Origin: Mytilus trossulus
Taxonomy: Eukaryota > Mollusca > Bivalvia > Mytilida > Mytilidae
Length of the DNA stretch: 64,000 nt
Direction of reading: 5' to 3'
Assembly: GCF_036588685.1 (NCBI RefSeq)
Contig: NC_086378.1
Span: forward strand, 29,613,578-29,677,577
This document shows positions 22,470 through 34,838 of the stretch, piece by piece. Numbering within the stretch: position 1 is the first letter of the stretch; every line of letters starts with the position of its first letter. A model generated the notes under the pieces. That model had not been told where the DNA came from. It made no database searches and worked only from the letters and a program-made list of their open reading frames with translations. The translations under genes and the position numbers were made by a program.

Positions 22470-23554
22470 GATACCAAAGCTTGATTGTGTTGAATGCCAT
22501 TTTCATCACTCTTTGTAACATAATGGTAGCCTGTATTTATTGTTGGAGGGAGCTGTAATATACAGTGAGATCCATGCACCACAATAAGTTCGGATCAAGT
22601 TAAGCCTTGTTTTTCCAGGTGCGTTCGACTCATACCCTAATTGACTAGTAGTATAGTATTGTCAATTTTCATGCCGAAGTTTGGTGGTTTTCTCTGGTAA
22701 CTCACGGTTCTCCCTTTTTACTTCATTACAATATAAAATAATTGTATTGATTGTATTTAAGATATTTCATAACTGTTGAGATTTAATGGATTATAAAAAT
22801 ATTAAAATAGCAATCTGAACAGATGATCATCCAATATCTATACCTAAATACAGTTCCATGGTTTATTGGTTACAATACCTAAGGTGCCATCAACTCAGTA
22901 GTTAGCGCTTTTGTACTGAAATGATTTATAATAAACTATTCCTCAGTTGATTAATTTAAAAAATACAAAGAGACATATATTCAAACCTTCTTAGTTGAAC
23001 GTTTCTGATAAAGGTACACGCTGAAAATCGCTGTAGTTTTAAACATATTTATTTATAGTGGATTGGGAAACAAGTTTTGCAACTTATATTAATCCCTTTC
23101 CATTTCGCGGGTTGTACGCACGAATTATAAACAAGTTGTTTTCACCAGGTATGGCGTACGCTCACGTTATAGTCTCATGCGTAGTTTTTGATGTTACGTC
23201 GCTGCCTGGCATTTCGCTTGCAATTTCGTTATTCTTATTGTTAGTAAGACATCTTATTTAAATAGACTCCGATCTCAATGTACTAGGAGATCACATTTTG
23301 TTACATTCATGTTCTCTCTTGTTAGCGAGTAATTTTCGTCAATTAATTTGAATCTAGTCACAACTAGCTAATTTGCAGACCTAAGTATCACATTATCGTA
23401 TTTATCAAACCATTATTTACATTTTGAAGAGTTCAGGTATAGGATAAATACATGATTATTGCACACGTCGTTGTTTCATGAACATGATTTTATGCTTATT
23501 GTTGTATATTTTCAGTTTCAACATTGACGTACACCATTACAAGAAATCTTGAAC
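22470..23554. other. Upstream flank of the calmodulin-like gene
   Basis: No exon recognised. TATTTTCAG at about 23508-23516 could be the acceptor of a 5' UTR exon that carries the first ATG, or the transcription start may lie nearby. An inverted family H/B-like piece (GTATAGTATTGTCAATTTTCATGCC) is possible near 22650 but too weak to call. Confidence 0.35.
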
Positions 23555-26500
23555 ATGTCTGCGGTAAATATTAATGTACTTGGTCTAATTTCAGTAATAA
23601 AAGTTAGTCCTGCTGTTATGAATATGTAATAATTTAGATGCTATTTACCTATTTCAAAAACACCTTGGCGTATTTTCCGTATCCTATATCCATTCTATAG
23701 AAGATTTGGAATGGTTGCCAATGATACAACTCTCCATATTAGACAAAATAACATAAAAAGTAAAAACTATAGGTCCACGTACGGCCTTCAACAATAAGCA
23801 AATCCCATAATGCATATCAGCTATAAAGGGCTCCGCGCATCACAAAGGTAATACATGTCAAACGAGAAAACTAAAGGCCTAATATATGTACAAAAAAATA
23901 AACGAAGAACAAATATGCAACACAGCAACAAATGGAAATCATAGAATTACAGGTTTCTTACTTGTAAGCTTTAATCATAAAAATTACTCAAGAAATATAA
24001 ATAAAACAACAGAAAATATAAACCCTCAGGCTTGAATAATCTGTACTTTTATTCATTGAAAAATGTTATTTGGATTGTTTTATGAGTATGAATGTCCCTC
24101 CCGGTATCTTTTGCTCCTCTTTTACAGACAAAATCCGAGATATTATCATCACCTAATTATTGTAATGACATATAATTACGTTTTTACAGTAACACGTATG
24201 GACGTCATTGAACAAGTGGTATATATTTCTAATTAATTTAGTTCCACATCCAGTTGATAAACAAACGTATTGACATTTTAGTTGATATGTAGATATATTT
24301 GTGGTCGCATGTAGTATAAGTTTGACATCCAAAACGTACCCCCTACTGATTTTATGACGAATGATCATTGATGAAATACATTGTGCTTGCATTTCAAATA
24401 TTTGAGTAGTGCGTCAAATAAGGAAATAAAATTTGTTTGTTTAAAATCTATCTCTATATATATATCATATTTGATGAACTTTAAAAGTTTGATGAATTCT
24501 ACATCGAGCATCCTAATGGTGCGAACCAGGAGAAAAACCTTACCAGGTAAGTTCATTGGAATATTTTTTTTGGAAATGAAATAAGCAGGATTTGTGTCAG
24601 AGTTTTCGTGTCGTTAGAGTATGTGTATGTCTAATTAAAATCACGTATACCCTAAACATGAAGTTTTTTTTTATTTGATACCATTTCAGGAAGAGAGTAG
24701 TATACTACAGAGATATTCAGAGGCAAAAATCCGTGGTATGTTTTATATTATGTACAGTCAATTGCATCTGTACCTTATTAAAGATTAACTTCACTGAATT
24801 CGATGCATTTACAAAAACATGTATAGTCCTATTAGTAAATTAAATAAAATCTTCATAATTAATGTATTTGAATATATTTAACTATTTTGCATTATATATA
24901 AATAAACTCATCAGTTTACGCCAGACGCACGTTTCGTCTACAAAAGACTCATCAGTGACGCTCGAATTCAAAAATGTTCAAAAGGGCAAATAAAGTACGA
25001 AGTTGAAGAGCATTGAGAACCAAAATTCCTAAACGTTTTGCAAAATACAGCTAAGGTACTCTATGCCTGAGGTAGAAAAGGAATTATTTTAATGTCATAC
25101 TGAAGAAGCTACTGTAATAGGAAATATGTCTGCAATTGGCATACTAGTTTTATATATCATAATGGAGTCAAATGAGTACTGACTCATTTAAACAAGACAT
25201 AACGAGTATGCTTGCAAAATATTAAAATAAAAAAATAAAAAAAATCCAAAATGAAAATAACACTTTATATATATATAAATTTGTTCAAACATCACCAGCA
25301 TCGCTCAAACAACCAACTATGACAACTATGCTCTATGATATCAAACGTTAAGCGATAAATCTGATCACAATCTTGTGAGGTATGACCGAGTAACCCATAT
25401 TATTATTCTTTCACGATTTGAACATGAACCGAATGTAATTACTATGGTGATCTATACAACTGTCCAGGGTTCGGTTGTGGTTTGAACGCTTATAAACATG
25501 CTTAACACCACCATTTACCGGTACTTTGTATACCTCTGTGAAGTCTTCAACTTGTAAATCAGTCGTTGTCCATGAAATATCCTATGGATATCTTAACGCA
25601 TATGGAAATATAACAAATATTTAATAATTGAACTATATTCAACGTTAATCCTGCTTATGTTGAATATATACAAACATTTCTCAGAAGATCGATTTCTTCA
25701 TAATACAAAGACTCTTTGAAATGACACTTGTGGTAGTTACAGCATCTAAGAAAATCAATACGATTATTCCATTAGATAATTTTTTTATTGGACACACTAT
25801 TTAAATTGAATTTCTCAAGCATGGATAATGTCGTCCCATGGTGATTTACAGCACATTCTTCTACAAGACGTACTATACTAAAAAATGAAAAGCAAAAAAA
25901 TAATCGAGTTATGTTTCCTATCACCAATGCAAGAACGATTCCCTACCTATCTATAATGTTCATGCCTATCTACCCTCCCCTCATCGTTTCTGTCAGATTA
26001 AAGAAAACAAGACGTATATATTATGCTGTTTTGTTCTCAAATTTAAAAACATGCATGGAGATAATCGTTGAATTCAGATGCCTTTCATTTACCTGAAACA
26101 TAAAAAAAACTAGCTTATGCTTGAAAACATTTGTGTGCTTTTAACTCCTAAATGTTCACGTTTCTTTTTTCTCTCTTCAGAATTACGAGAGGCATTTCGT
26201 CTGTTCGATAAAGATGGCGACGGATCCATCAGTACAGATGAACTAGGAACAGTTATGAGAAATCTAGGACAATTTCCATCTTCTGATGAAATATCACAAA
26301 TGATTAAGGAAATCGATATTGATGGTGTGTATGTCGATACATTATATGTGTTTTATTATGAAATTCTGCCCTACATATGCATTTCTGTTTTTTCTGTTTT
26401 TTCCTACTTTCTATTTTCTCTGCTTATCGAGATTTAATGATAACTACGCTCCAACATTGTTACAACAAATGCGTATTGCTGTGTGCTTCTTTGATCTACA

Positions 26501-29500
26501 TTGAATAGAGGTATAAGGGGTGTATTAAGATATAAAAAAACATGTTTAACACCGCCTCATTTTTTTGCGTCCATTCCAAGTCAGAAGCCTATGTCCCTTG
26601 TAAGTCTTGTATGTTTTTGAAATTTAGTTATTAATTAAATGTTTTAAAGTTTGGAGTTTGGTACAAGTAAACATTTCTATTTAAAACCAAGCTGAGGCCC
26701 AACTCCATGTGCGGAGTTTTCTCGCTACATTGAAGACCCATTGGTAGCCTTCTGTGCATGCTGATATCTGATCGGGCTGTTGTCCCTTTGACATATTCTC
26801 TATTTCCATTCTAAATTTTATAACTATCTATTAACAAAAGAGGGTAAGAGGGTTCTAATCCCGAAATCCCGGGCTTAAAATCATAAAACCCCGAGGTCCG
26901 AACTTAAAGAAATGTAAATCCCAACATCCTGAAATTCGAAAAAAGAATTCCCGAATCCCGAAAGGATTAATCCCGTAATCCCGAGCTTAAAAAAACCCGA
27001 TCCCGGAGTCCCGATAAAGGTCCTACTATACCTAACAGATCGAACATTTAAATTCATTATCCGCTTATTATGACATGATTTGTTCAGAAGTCAGTAGTAC
27101 TTATTTATAACAAACCTTTCTGAAATTGTCCAGCTATAAATTTAGATTTTAGATAGAAACCAAGACTTTCACTACCTCAGGAAAAGTTTGGCTTCGATGG
27201 ATTTGGTTGTTCGGTGCGTTTTTTGTCATGAGCCCGTCTGTTGTGTTTCTTATATTTCATTGGATTTCTGATATTCGGCTTTAAACGTTCCGAATGAAGG
27301 TAAATCCAGAAAAGCGCTTTGGATGCATAAAATTTATAAAGTAATTTTGAGTTTTTAGTACAGACGACTATTTGTTAATAAATTTAGCGTTTCCTTTCTT
27401 CTTCCGGCTCACGTGACAATGTGTATAAAAAAAGTATTGTTGAATGGAAATTCCATAAATTGCCATGTACGTATACATTGGTAAAACGATATTATTCGAT
27501 CTTTTAATCTTGTGGATAAAAAATACGTTTATTTGCTTTTGAAATATTTCACAAGAGTTGTTTTTCTTTGGACAAAGTTTTTTTGCACAGCCTGCAAACG
27601 GAGTGTATTTTCATTCTATGGTTCGACGATTGATTCTTGTTGCCTAGAAAAATATCCTAAAAGGTATTGACGGATCATAAAAAAAAAATCTTTAAATGAT
27701 CGAGTTTGATGTTTTTAAGAAAGACTGTGGTGCCATTTTTCAACAACAGGTACTTTCAAAGAGTCAATTGGTGTAAACCTAAACTTATATATGGCTAATA
27801 AATAATACACTGACAGGCTTTTGATATTTTATCATTTTCCATCATGAAATTGTCGTCTTATGTACATCTAAGTCATATCACATTGAATTTCTATTCAAAT
27901 AAAGTAAATTGAACAAGTTTGACTGAACTATAAAAGGTAAAATTCTTTAAATGATCAAAAGAAGATATAGATATATATAATTTACAAGCGACTTCACACA
28001 GGATTTATAAATTCTTATGATACTAAAGTCTTTCAATATTCATTTTTTAAAAACATGCATCATACCAAGTTTATTGCTTAGGTTTTTTTTATCCAAATAT
28101 ATTCTTTTTTAAAAGGAGCAGTTGTATCAAAATTAAAAAGTCACATTCATTGGCAGAAATTCTGATGAGAAAAATCAATTGGTTAAACCTCCATCTATTT
28201 TATGTCAAAAATGTAAATGGTCTACATTTTTTTTATATATTTAGACTAATTGTAATTGTTAAGAACTAATTGTTTTATTTTTTTCCTTTAATTTTACGTT
28301 TTTTAATCATACATTTGTTGCTTAGAATGAGGATGACGTCATGCCATGATTCCTTTCATTCGATATCAACATTATCAGATAATTCTGCTGAATTAGCACT
28401 TTTTATGTAATTGAAAAGCTGTAATTACCTTTGCATGTTTGGACAATTAAGTTAAACTATTTTAAGAATGCATGCATGCACTTCTATTTTGCTTCGTATG
28501 CAAATAAAGCACATGGTTCCAAGAGTTCAGATTAGAAAATGTGATAAGTGAGCCTTTGTTTATGAACGATTAGCTTCGATTGGGGAATCGAATTGTCGAA
28601 TCGTGAAACAGTGACGTCTTCAAATAGCAGTACATATCTGCAAGCACCTTACATGTACCATTGCCATACACTTATACCATATAATAATCTAAACTTGATT
28701 TTTGTTTCATTACAGGCGATGGAACGTTTAGTTTTGAAGAATTTGTACAAGTAATGGCCAACATGGGAGGTATCAGTGAACAATCAGAGGAGGACGAAGA
28801 AGAGGAACTAAGACAAGCTTTTAGAGTAAGATAGATATATGTGTCTTGTGTACTATTATTTGTCTGTTTGTCTTTTTCTTTTCAGCCATGTTGTTGCCAG
28901 TTAATTTTCTATTTACGAGTTTGAATGTCCCTCTGGTATCTTTCGCTTCTTCTATATGCTTAAATAGGTATCTTTAAAGTACAGCGCTTGAACGTTTCTA
29001 AAGAGTGTAACATTGATATATTTAACATTTCATACTGCGAGTAAAAAAGTATTCAAAAAACGGGATAGTCTCTATCATCTGACAAATCACAAGCTACCAA
29101 TCGACGGTAAAAGTTAAAAAATAAAATTGCTTTATTCCTGACTTTGTATAGACTTGGGACATACGGTACCGCATGCCATTACATGAAGTAACCGACGATT
29201 TTAAGATTTTGCATTCAAATAAAATATTATCTGGGTAAACCTTACTGTATCAAGTATTAATCTAATCAAGTTTTTATTTTATTTTAAGGTTTTTGACAAA
29301 TCAGGATGTGGTTACATAGCGGCATCAGATCTCAGGGCAGTATTGCAATGCATCGGTGAAGATTTAACAGAAGATGAAAGTAAGTCATTAAACAAGTTTT
29401 TGATTTATTTTTGGGGTTTGTATGTGCCGTTAAACTGTCTTATTGATTTCCAACTGTATCTTTTATTCTATGTGAAACACTAATATTTAAGATATCTTTT

Positions 29501-30804
29501 GATATTTTTAACAAGTTGGTTATATTTAATAATATGTGATAAACAAGTTTAACTTGTTCACTATTAGATAGATGCTAGTTATGATAGGGTTTTGCACTCC
29601 GAGGAAAATTCTCAAAGGAAAGTCTTTAATCAAATGGTCAAAATCAAAAGCTCAAACACATCAAACGAATAAATAACAACTGTCATATTCCTTACTTGGT
29701 AAAGGCATTTTCTTATGTAGAAAATTTTGTATTAAACCTTGTTTTAAAAGTACCTAGTATTTGTCTTATATTTCGTCGTAATGGTGTTGTTTGTCAAATT
29801 TATACTTTTTTAGAATGTCGTCGTAATACATTTTTTTATCATGTTCCATATCGAAGAATAACATTAATTTTAATCATTGATAATTTTCGTATTTTACAGT
29901 TGATGAAATGATTGCTGAAGTAGATATTGATGGAGATGGAAGAATAGATTTCGATGGTAAATATTCACTGACTTAAAAATATATATTTTGATATTCTTCT
30001 TTGGCCCAACTAAAACAATTATTTGACATTGTCAACAAACTCGGAATTCAAAACACGGCAATTAATTAGCTGCCATATTTTCTCATCAAACGTTGTATCA
30101 TTTTCATCCAGAAATCTCATCAGTGGAAGTCGAAATATCTTGTCGCTGTCTATCCAAATAAAGGCAACAGTAGTATACCGCTGTTAAAAACTCAAAAATC
30201 AAAACTTTGTATCACTGTTAAACTATTCTATCTTCTCTGTTGAGTTCAGTGATAATTTGTTAGTTATCGGAGTGATTTAGAACTTCATTGGATTTAAATC
30301 TACCAGTGAATACCAATAGATAGATACTGTTGAAGGCGGGAACATTTGTTTTTTGGTAAAAAGTAAAAATCACAAAAATACTGAACTTAGAGGAAAATCA
30401 ATTCGGAAAGTCCATAATCACATGGCAAAATCAAATAATAAAACGCATCAAAAACGAATGGACAAGAACTGTCATATTCCTGACTTGGTACAGGCATTTT
30501 CAAATGTAGAAAATGGTGGATTAAACCTAGTTCTATAGCGCTAACCCTCTCACTTTAAAAACAGTCTCATCAAGGGTAAATGTCCCTTATTTGATAACCC
30601 CAATGAGGCATGTTTTAATCGTGATTATTCTGTTAATTATAGTATGTGCTCTATTAATATAAGTATTCAATTATATGCAAATAAAAAAGCCGATTTCCTA
30701 TTAAATTACACCAAATTGAATGTTCAAAATGTTTTATATTTGTCTTATTTGCAGAATTTATTGCATGCATGTGTGAAGATGCACCACAGAAGTCTACAGC
30801 ATAA
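23555..30804 (+). CDS. Calmodulin-like four-EF-hand protein, seven coding exons
   Basis: Proposed exons: 23555-23563, 24690-24735, 26181-26324, 28716-28825, 29289-29379, 29900-29956 and 30755-30804 (TAA). Every junction has AG acceptor and GT donor and the phases chain without a break, giving 507 nt and 168 residues. The protein starts [20 protein letters not shown] loops: 1 at 28-39 ([12 protein letters not shown]), 2 at 64-75 ([12 protein letters not shown]), 3 at 106-117 ([12 protein letters not shown]), 4 at 142-153 ([12 protein letters not shown]). Loops 1, 2 and 4 keep canonical Ca2+ ligands. Loop 3 has Cys at position 5, Ala at 9 and Asp instead of Glu at 12, so it probably binds weakly or not at all. 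The central linker is very acidic (EEDEEEE, 91-97). The C-terminus is Cys-containing ([15 protein letters not shown]). Expected role: cytosolic Ca2+ sensor. The 9-nt first exon is the least certain part; exons 3-7 are firm. Confidence 0.88.
23697..23935 (+). repeat. Family A relative in intron 1 of the calmodulin-like gene
   Basis: GAAGATTTGGAATGGTTGCC, AATGATACAACTCTCCAT, GTACGGCCTTCAACAATAAG and AGCTATAAAGGGCTCCG follow the order of family A but are clearly diverged (AAATCCCATAATGCATATC replaces the usual GGAGCC region). This is a separate subfamily. Confidence 0.7.
24492..24546 (+). CDS. Candidate alternative first exon of the calmodulin-like gene
   Basis: Reads [18 protein letters not shown] plus one base, then a consensus donor GTAAGT at 24547. 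It ends in phase 1, so it fits directly onto the phase-1 acceptor of the EF1 exon at 26181 (joined ...RKTLPELREAF). It cannot join the 24690 exon, where the frame would hit TAG within four codons. Its 18 codons plus one base equal the combined length of exons 1 and 2 of the main model, and both N-termini contain SSIL. It may be an alternative-promoter first exon; a chance frame is possible. In-frame ATGs also occur upstream, so the start is uncertain. Confidence 0.4.
24898..25085 (+). repeat. Family D copy in an intron
   Basis: Contains GTTTACGCCAGACGCACG, TTTCGTCTACAAAAGACTC, ATCAGTGACGCTCGAATTC, AAGTTGAAGAGCATTGAG and AGGTACTCTATGCCTGAGG, collinear with the fuller copy at 38868-39165. Confidence 0.85.
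25086..26180. other. Intron of the calmodulin-like gene, nothing recognised
   Basis: AT-rich intron. The 61-codon frame at 25911-26096 shows no domain. The polypyrimidine-rich acceptor TTCTTTTTTCTCTCTTCAG ends at 26180. Confidence 0.5.
26695..27020. repeat. Dispersed repeat fragment and ATCCCGA-rich patch in an intron
   Basis: At 26695-26815, GTGCGGAGTTTTCTCGCTAC, ATTGAAGACCCATTGGTAGC and GGGCTGTTGTCCCTTTGAC match a repeat I remember as common in mussels. At 26850-27020, CCCGA words recur about a dozen times (ATCCCGAAATCCCGGGC, AATCCCGAGC, CCCGGAGTCCCGA), a locally GC-rich degenerate repeat in AT-rich surroundings. Confidence 0.6.
27021..28715. other. Remainder of the intron between EF1 and EF2 exons
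   Basis: AT-rich with long T runs. No extra exon is needed, since the phases of the flanking exons match directly. Confidence 0.5.
28826..29288. other. Intron between EF2 and EF3 exons
   Basis: Donor GTAAG at 28826. GAGTTTGAATGTCCCTCTGG then TATCTTTCGCTTCTT at 28917-28952 is a reverse fragment of repeat family J. Nothing else is recognised. Confidence 0.5.
29588..29735 (+). repeat. Family B fragment in an intron
   Basis: TTTTGCACTCCGAGGAAAAT, AAGTCTTTAATCAAATGG, GCTCAAACACATCAAACGAA and CTGTCATATTCCTTACTTGG follow family B order. Confidence 0.8.
29957..30344. other. Intron sequence with a family H fragment
   Basis: AAAGGCAACAGTAGTATACC then GCTGTTAAAAACTC at 30160-30198 is the reverse complement of family H seen at 55800-55905. 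The rest is not recognised. Confidence 0.5.
30345..30640 (+). repeat. Family B, fuller copy in the last intron
   Basis: It runs from AAAAATCACAAAAATACTGA through CTGTCATATTCCTGACTTGG and GGCATTTTCAAATGTAGAAA to TTATAGCGCTAACCCTCTCA-like sequence near 30550. The frame at 30353-30538 is a translation of the repeat. Confidence 0.85.
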
Positions 30805-31556
30805 TTTTCCATATTGTGAATATTGAATTGCAATGAAAACGGACTTTGGTAGTGCGATCTAATATGATCAAACATTCATCAGTTCATATATAAGAACGAC
30901 CGACTTCAGTAGTATTTGTGTTTTGTATTATGTACTATATTAATACTTACTTTCTCTTTATAAACGATAACTATGTAATATTAAATTAATACATGTACAT
31001 CAGTGTTAAATAGAATTTGTTATACAAATACTTATTATCAGTAAAGTCGAGTTATTGGATAAAGTATTGTGCAAGTCCAATAGTTATGACGACGTCATAA
31101 CAATTATTAAAATAGCCTTTCAATACCGTTATAATCATGATAATAGTTTGAACTAGTATTGTGAAAATAATTGTATGAATTGCAAAATTATATATTCGTG
31201 ACAAGAATACGTCATTGTTTTTTTTTGTCATATGCTGTCGTTAATGACGATGTTTGTTGTTACTCTGCAGTTTACATGTTGAAACGCCTATTATAATTTT
31301 TGCGTTTCTCTGTGCTGTGTGTGCTTTCGTTTGTTTGTGTTGTAGTCATGTCACACAGTGTTGTCGTTTGAGAGGTATTTCTTATCATTGACATATAAGC
31401 GAGATGCTTGGCTAACCATAAAACAAGCTGGTGATTTTAGTTTGATTGAAACTACTATAATACAATCTTGAAGAGAAATAAAGAATCTAAAAGGAAATAT
31501 CCGAAACGAGAATTCTTATTGGATTCTGTAACAACCTAGTTTCCTTCTTGGAATAA
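30805..31556. other. 3' flank of the calmodulin-like gene
   Basis: AATAAA at 31477-31482 is a candidate polyadenylation signal about 670 bases past the stop. CATATAATA/ATTAAAT-like variants occur closer (about 30978). No gene is seen. Confidence 0.4.
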
Positions 31557-31860
31557 ATGTTCTCACTTTCAGATCTGTTGATATACAGAAAGCCATCAAT
31601 GATTACAGTCTTAATTCTCTACGATTTGATGAATGAAAACGCTCATACAAATATTGCTAGAGGTTTGATTAAAAGTGAAGGCAATAATCCAACACCAGAC
31701 CTTCTTACGGACATATTAACAGCTCTCTTCCAAAAACAGTTTGCAATGAAAATTTATCTAAAGCAGACCTTCAAGAATAATTCTTATTCACATTTGAAGA
31801 GGATCCGACAAAAAAGGAAGACGATTTCCTGGCGAAAACAATATTATGGTACATATATTA
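31557..31860 (+). pseudogene. Unidentified coding-like fragment
   Basis: A 150-codon open frame starts here. Only its first ~100 residues look non-repetitive (ITVLILYDLMNENAHTNIAR, TPDLLTDILTALFQKQFAMK); the rest translates a reverse family B repeat. A weakly similar stretch (MDLLSILTALLVKIYTDD) lies at about 39440-39500. It may be a remnant of a mobile-element protein, or chance. I do not recognise the family. Confidence 0.25.
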
Positions 31861-31894
31861 ATATCATATCCTACAGGGAAAAGGTTTCCTTCTG

Positions 31895-32045
31895 CGGTTT
31901 TGCAGGATTGATCCACCGTTTTCGAAAATGGATGTACCAATTCCGGAGTATGACATTTGTTGTCCATTCCTTTGATTTGTTTAGGATTTTGATTTTGCCA
32001 TTAGATTAGGGACTTTCCGTTTTGAATTTTCCTCGGAGTTCTGCA
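31895..32045 (-). repeat. Family B copy, reverse orientation
   Basis: TTTGATTTTGCCATTAGATT then GGGACTTTCCGTTTTGAATT and TTCCTCGGAGTTCTGC are the reverse complement of the family B head. Confidence 0.75.
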
Positions 32046-32697
32046 TTTTGTTATTTTACATTTTTCATACTGATTGAAGACACTATTCCGATGACCAGCA
32101 TATATATCGGATATTTTGTCAGTCCCCTTTCAAACAAATGGTTCCCGATTTAGTTTTGTTTTAATTCATTCAATTTTGAAGCGGGGTCTCATAAAAATAT
32201 CAAGGAGCTTTGTCCGTCGTCAACTATTTATATTTGATAGCGTTACACGTACTTCATCCTGTTAAAAATGTAAACCGTTTGAGATCTTTCTCATTATCGA
32301 TTATCCCTTATCAAATAGCGAAATCAAAAGCTCAAACACATAAAAAAAACCTTCAATATACTGCTATTACTATTCGTAACACTAATCTTTGATAGACATT
32401 CAACACCAGAATTTAATACAGCTGTGACGAAATGTGTACTCTCTCCTCTTATGTCATCATTCCTGTTGGATTTTGGATAGTTTTATATTGATCTGAACAT
32501 GCTTATTAAAACGAAATCCTCTTGATTTAGCGAGAATTGCGGATACACGTAAATCGTAAATTACTGTTTCAAGAAAAAGTTCTAAATAAGAACTCATCAA
32601 AGATCACAGCCAGCCTTATGACGAATAAAAACAGTATTTCAATTGTTCTTCACGAAAAGAATGTATCTATCAATCTGACGTCATTAAAATACACATA

Positions 32698-32865
32698 AAA
32701 AGACATGGCTGTTAGTTTGGTATATCTAAAGCGCGTTTTGTCTAAACAAAACTTACCAAAGGCAATGGAATCTAACCAGTTTGAAGGTCATATCAAATAC
32801 TAAGTTGAGAAGAGCATTGACAACCAAACTTTGTGAAAAGATGTACCAAATGCGGTAGCAGACCT
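32698..32865 (+). repeat. Family D, diverged copy
   Basis: AAGCGCGTTTTGTCTAAAC, AAGTTGAGAAGAGCATTGAC and ACCAAATGCGGTAGC correspond to family D blocks in order. Confidence 0.65.
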
Positions 32866-34317
32866 TCTTCTTTGTATAATTTTACCACTACAATTTGATA
32901 CAAAATAAAAACCCGAAACCATTCGGTGTATTAAACTCTTCCTATAATTGAGATTGAAATCAAAGATAAGACAACACTTGTTAAAATGGGGTTTTCATAT
33001 TTTATCTCATTCTAGTATATGCTAATTGTCTTTACATCCATAACCTTAACTCCATTTTACAAATAGTACACAAGAAAACTATATTTTACAATGCACTTAC
33101 AAAATATATTACAAAGGCAATGCAAAAAGAACACATCTAAACAACCGCTGAACTCTATTGCTTTGAAAAGGGAGGAGGTATATGAGACATTATTTGCCCC
33201 CTTTAATTGCAAAAATATTAAAAGAGATTCAAAAGATATCAAATTGACATTCAAACTAACAGTCAAACTATAGATTAATGTCTTCTAAACATCTGAAAGT
33301 TGGTTTTTTTTTGGTTGATTTATATTATTTTTTTTTATTTTCGAAATCAAGGAGTAAGACACTGCCATTATACCTTTTCATTTGTAACATAAAATCATCA
33401 GTACCATATTTACATAGAATATCAAGTAAAAAATAAACAGTCCTATTGAACTAGTAGGCCCTTAAAATAAATAGAAGTGAAATACAAGCAGTTTATTCAG
33501 ATTTTTCATAAGTAGTTCTACATAAATAGTTATTTGGTAGAATTATATGTTTATGTTACGTTTGTATGAAAAGTATCGCAATCACTCAAATACAAGTAAT
33601 ACTGACGTATGTGTAGTTTTTATATTTTGCCAGATTGTTTTTTGCATAAGTTAATTTTTAAATAATAGCTTTTGAATTTACTGTTAAGTCTTGATATTGG
33701 ATTTTTTTATGAACAATTCCAATATGTATCTAACGGTACCAGATGTGTAACACTCGTCGAACTCCTAAATTACATTTTGAGAAACCATGACGTCGTGAGC
33801 AGTGAATTTTTCAGAATAAAATATTTTTTATCTGTTTTATCTGTTTCACCTTATTTGCAAATTGCCAATACCTGTCTCTGTAAAAAAAACCACCCAGATC
33901 AGACTGTTTTATGACGTTTTTACACTAAATCCGTTGGACATGCACTGATGCAAATTTGAGTTTGCGGTTTATTTTTCGGTGGTAGCGGGCGGCTTTGTGC
34001 CATCCTGATCAATTGACATATTTTCTAATGAATTGTACGGTTTGTTCTTATATAACTCATCGATTAAGAAGTTCAGCGCACAAAAGCAGGTGTATGGTAT
34101 TGGCTACAATTTCAGAAATATATGTGACAATGCATTTTCAAATGAAAATATATATTAAAGTCGCACACATTTTGATAAAGTCTTTGCGCATGTAGACATT
34201 ACATTATAATTTTTTTTCATTCAATAAAAACATGTATATGCTTGGACTAATAGCTTACACACTACATATGTGTACTTCATAAGGCAAATTTGTGTTATTA
34301 TATTGATTTGCCGTTAC
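32866..34317. other. Intergenic between two convergent genes; no gene
   Basis: AT-rich. Small open frames (33091-33273, 33672-33914, 33995-34195) have no domain I recognise. Confidence 0.45.
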
Positions 34318-34405
34318 ATATAAATAAACTCACCAAAGAAACAAAGATTAAAAAAGTGTACGTCAGAAGCACGTTTTGTCTATGATTCAATCCAATCACT
34401 GGTAG
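34318..34405 (+). repeat. Family D fragment
   Basis: TATAAATAAACTCACCAAAG then GTCAGAAGCACGTTTTGTC and a decayed continuation match the head of the copy at 24898. Confidence 0.55.
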
Positions 34406-34838
34406 ATACACTACGATAAGTGGGACACAATGTACACACCCACTTAAGTTTTTAAAAACATTTGCTTACGAACTGTGAATATCATGAACAATTCGTTATG
34501 GTCTTTGTATATATATATCAATGTATATGTTTCACTCATTTCTTTTTTCTAACTAAATCATAATTTGACACAAACAAAATATACATAGCTGTCTTTTTTG
34601 TCTATTTGATCATTTCTGCTTGTTCTAACTATAAAAAAAAAACCGAGTTATAGTCATGATATTAATTTTAAGCAAACTTAATTAAAACAGCGTATGGATA
34701 ATTTCTATGTTATTTCGTTACACAAAGTTTTTCTTTTAATTATGAAAATTTGGATTAAGGTATAGGGTTTAATATTTCCTCAGCCAAACACTTGAAACAA
34801 TATGTAGTTGATTGTTACAGTTTGAGCATGGAGTTCAA

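Noticed and set aside
24516..24735. Joining the ATG exon at 24516-24546 to the exon at 24690
   Set aside because: The phase-1 donor gives TAG shortly after the junction; only a direct join to 26181 keeps the frame.
26117..26437. 106-codon frame taken as one exon of the EF-hand gene
   Set aside because: Its start lies in intron sequence before a clear CTCTCTTCAG acceptor and its end reads past the donor at 26325; only 26181-26324 is exon.
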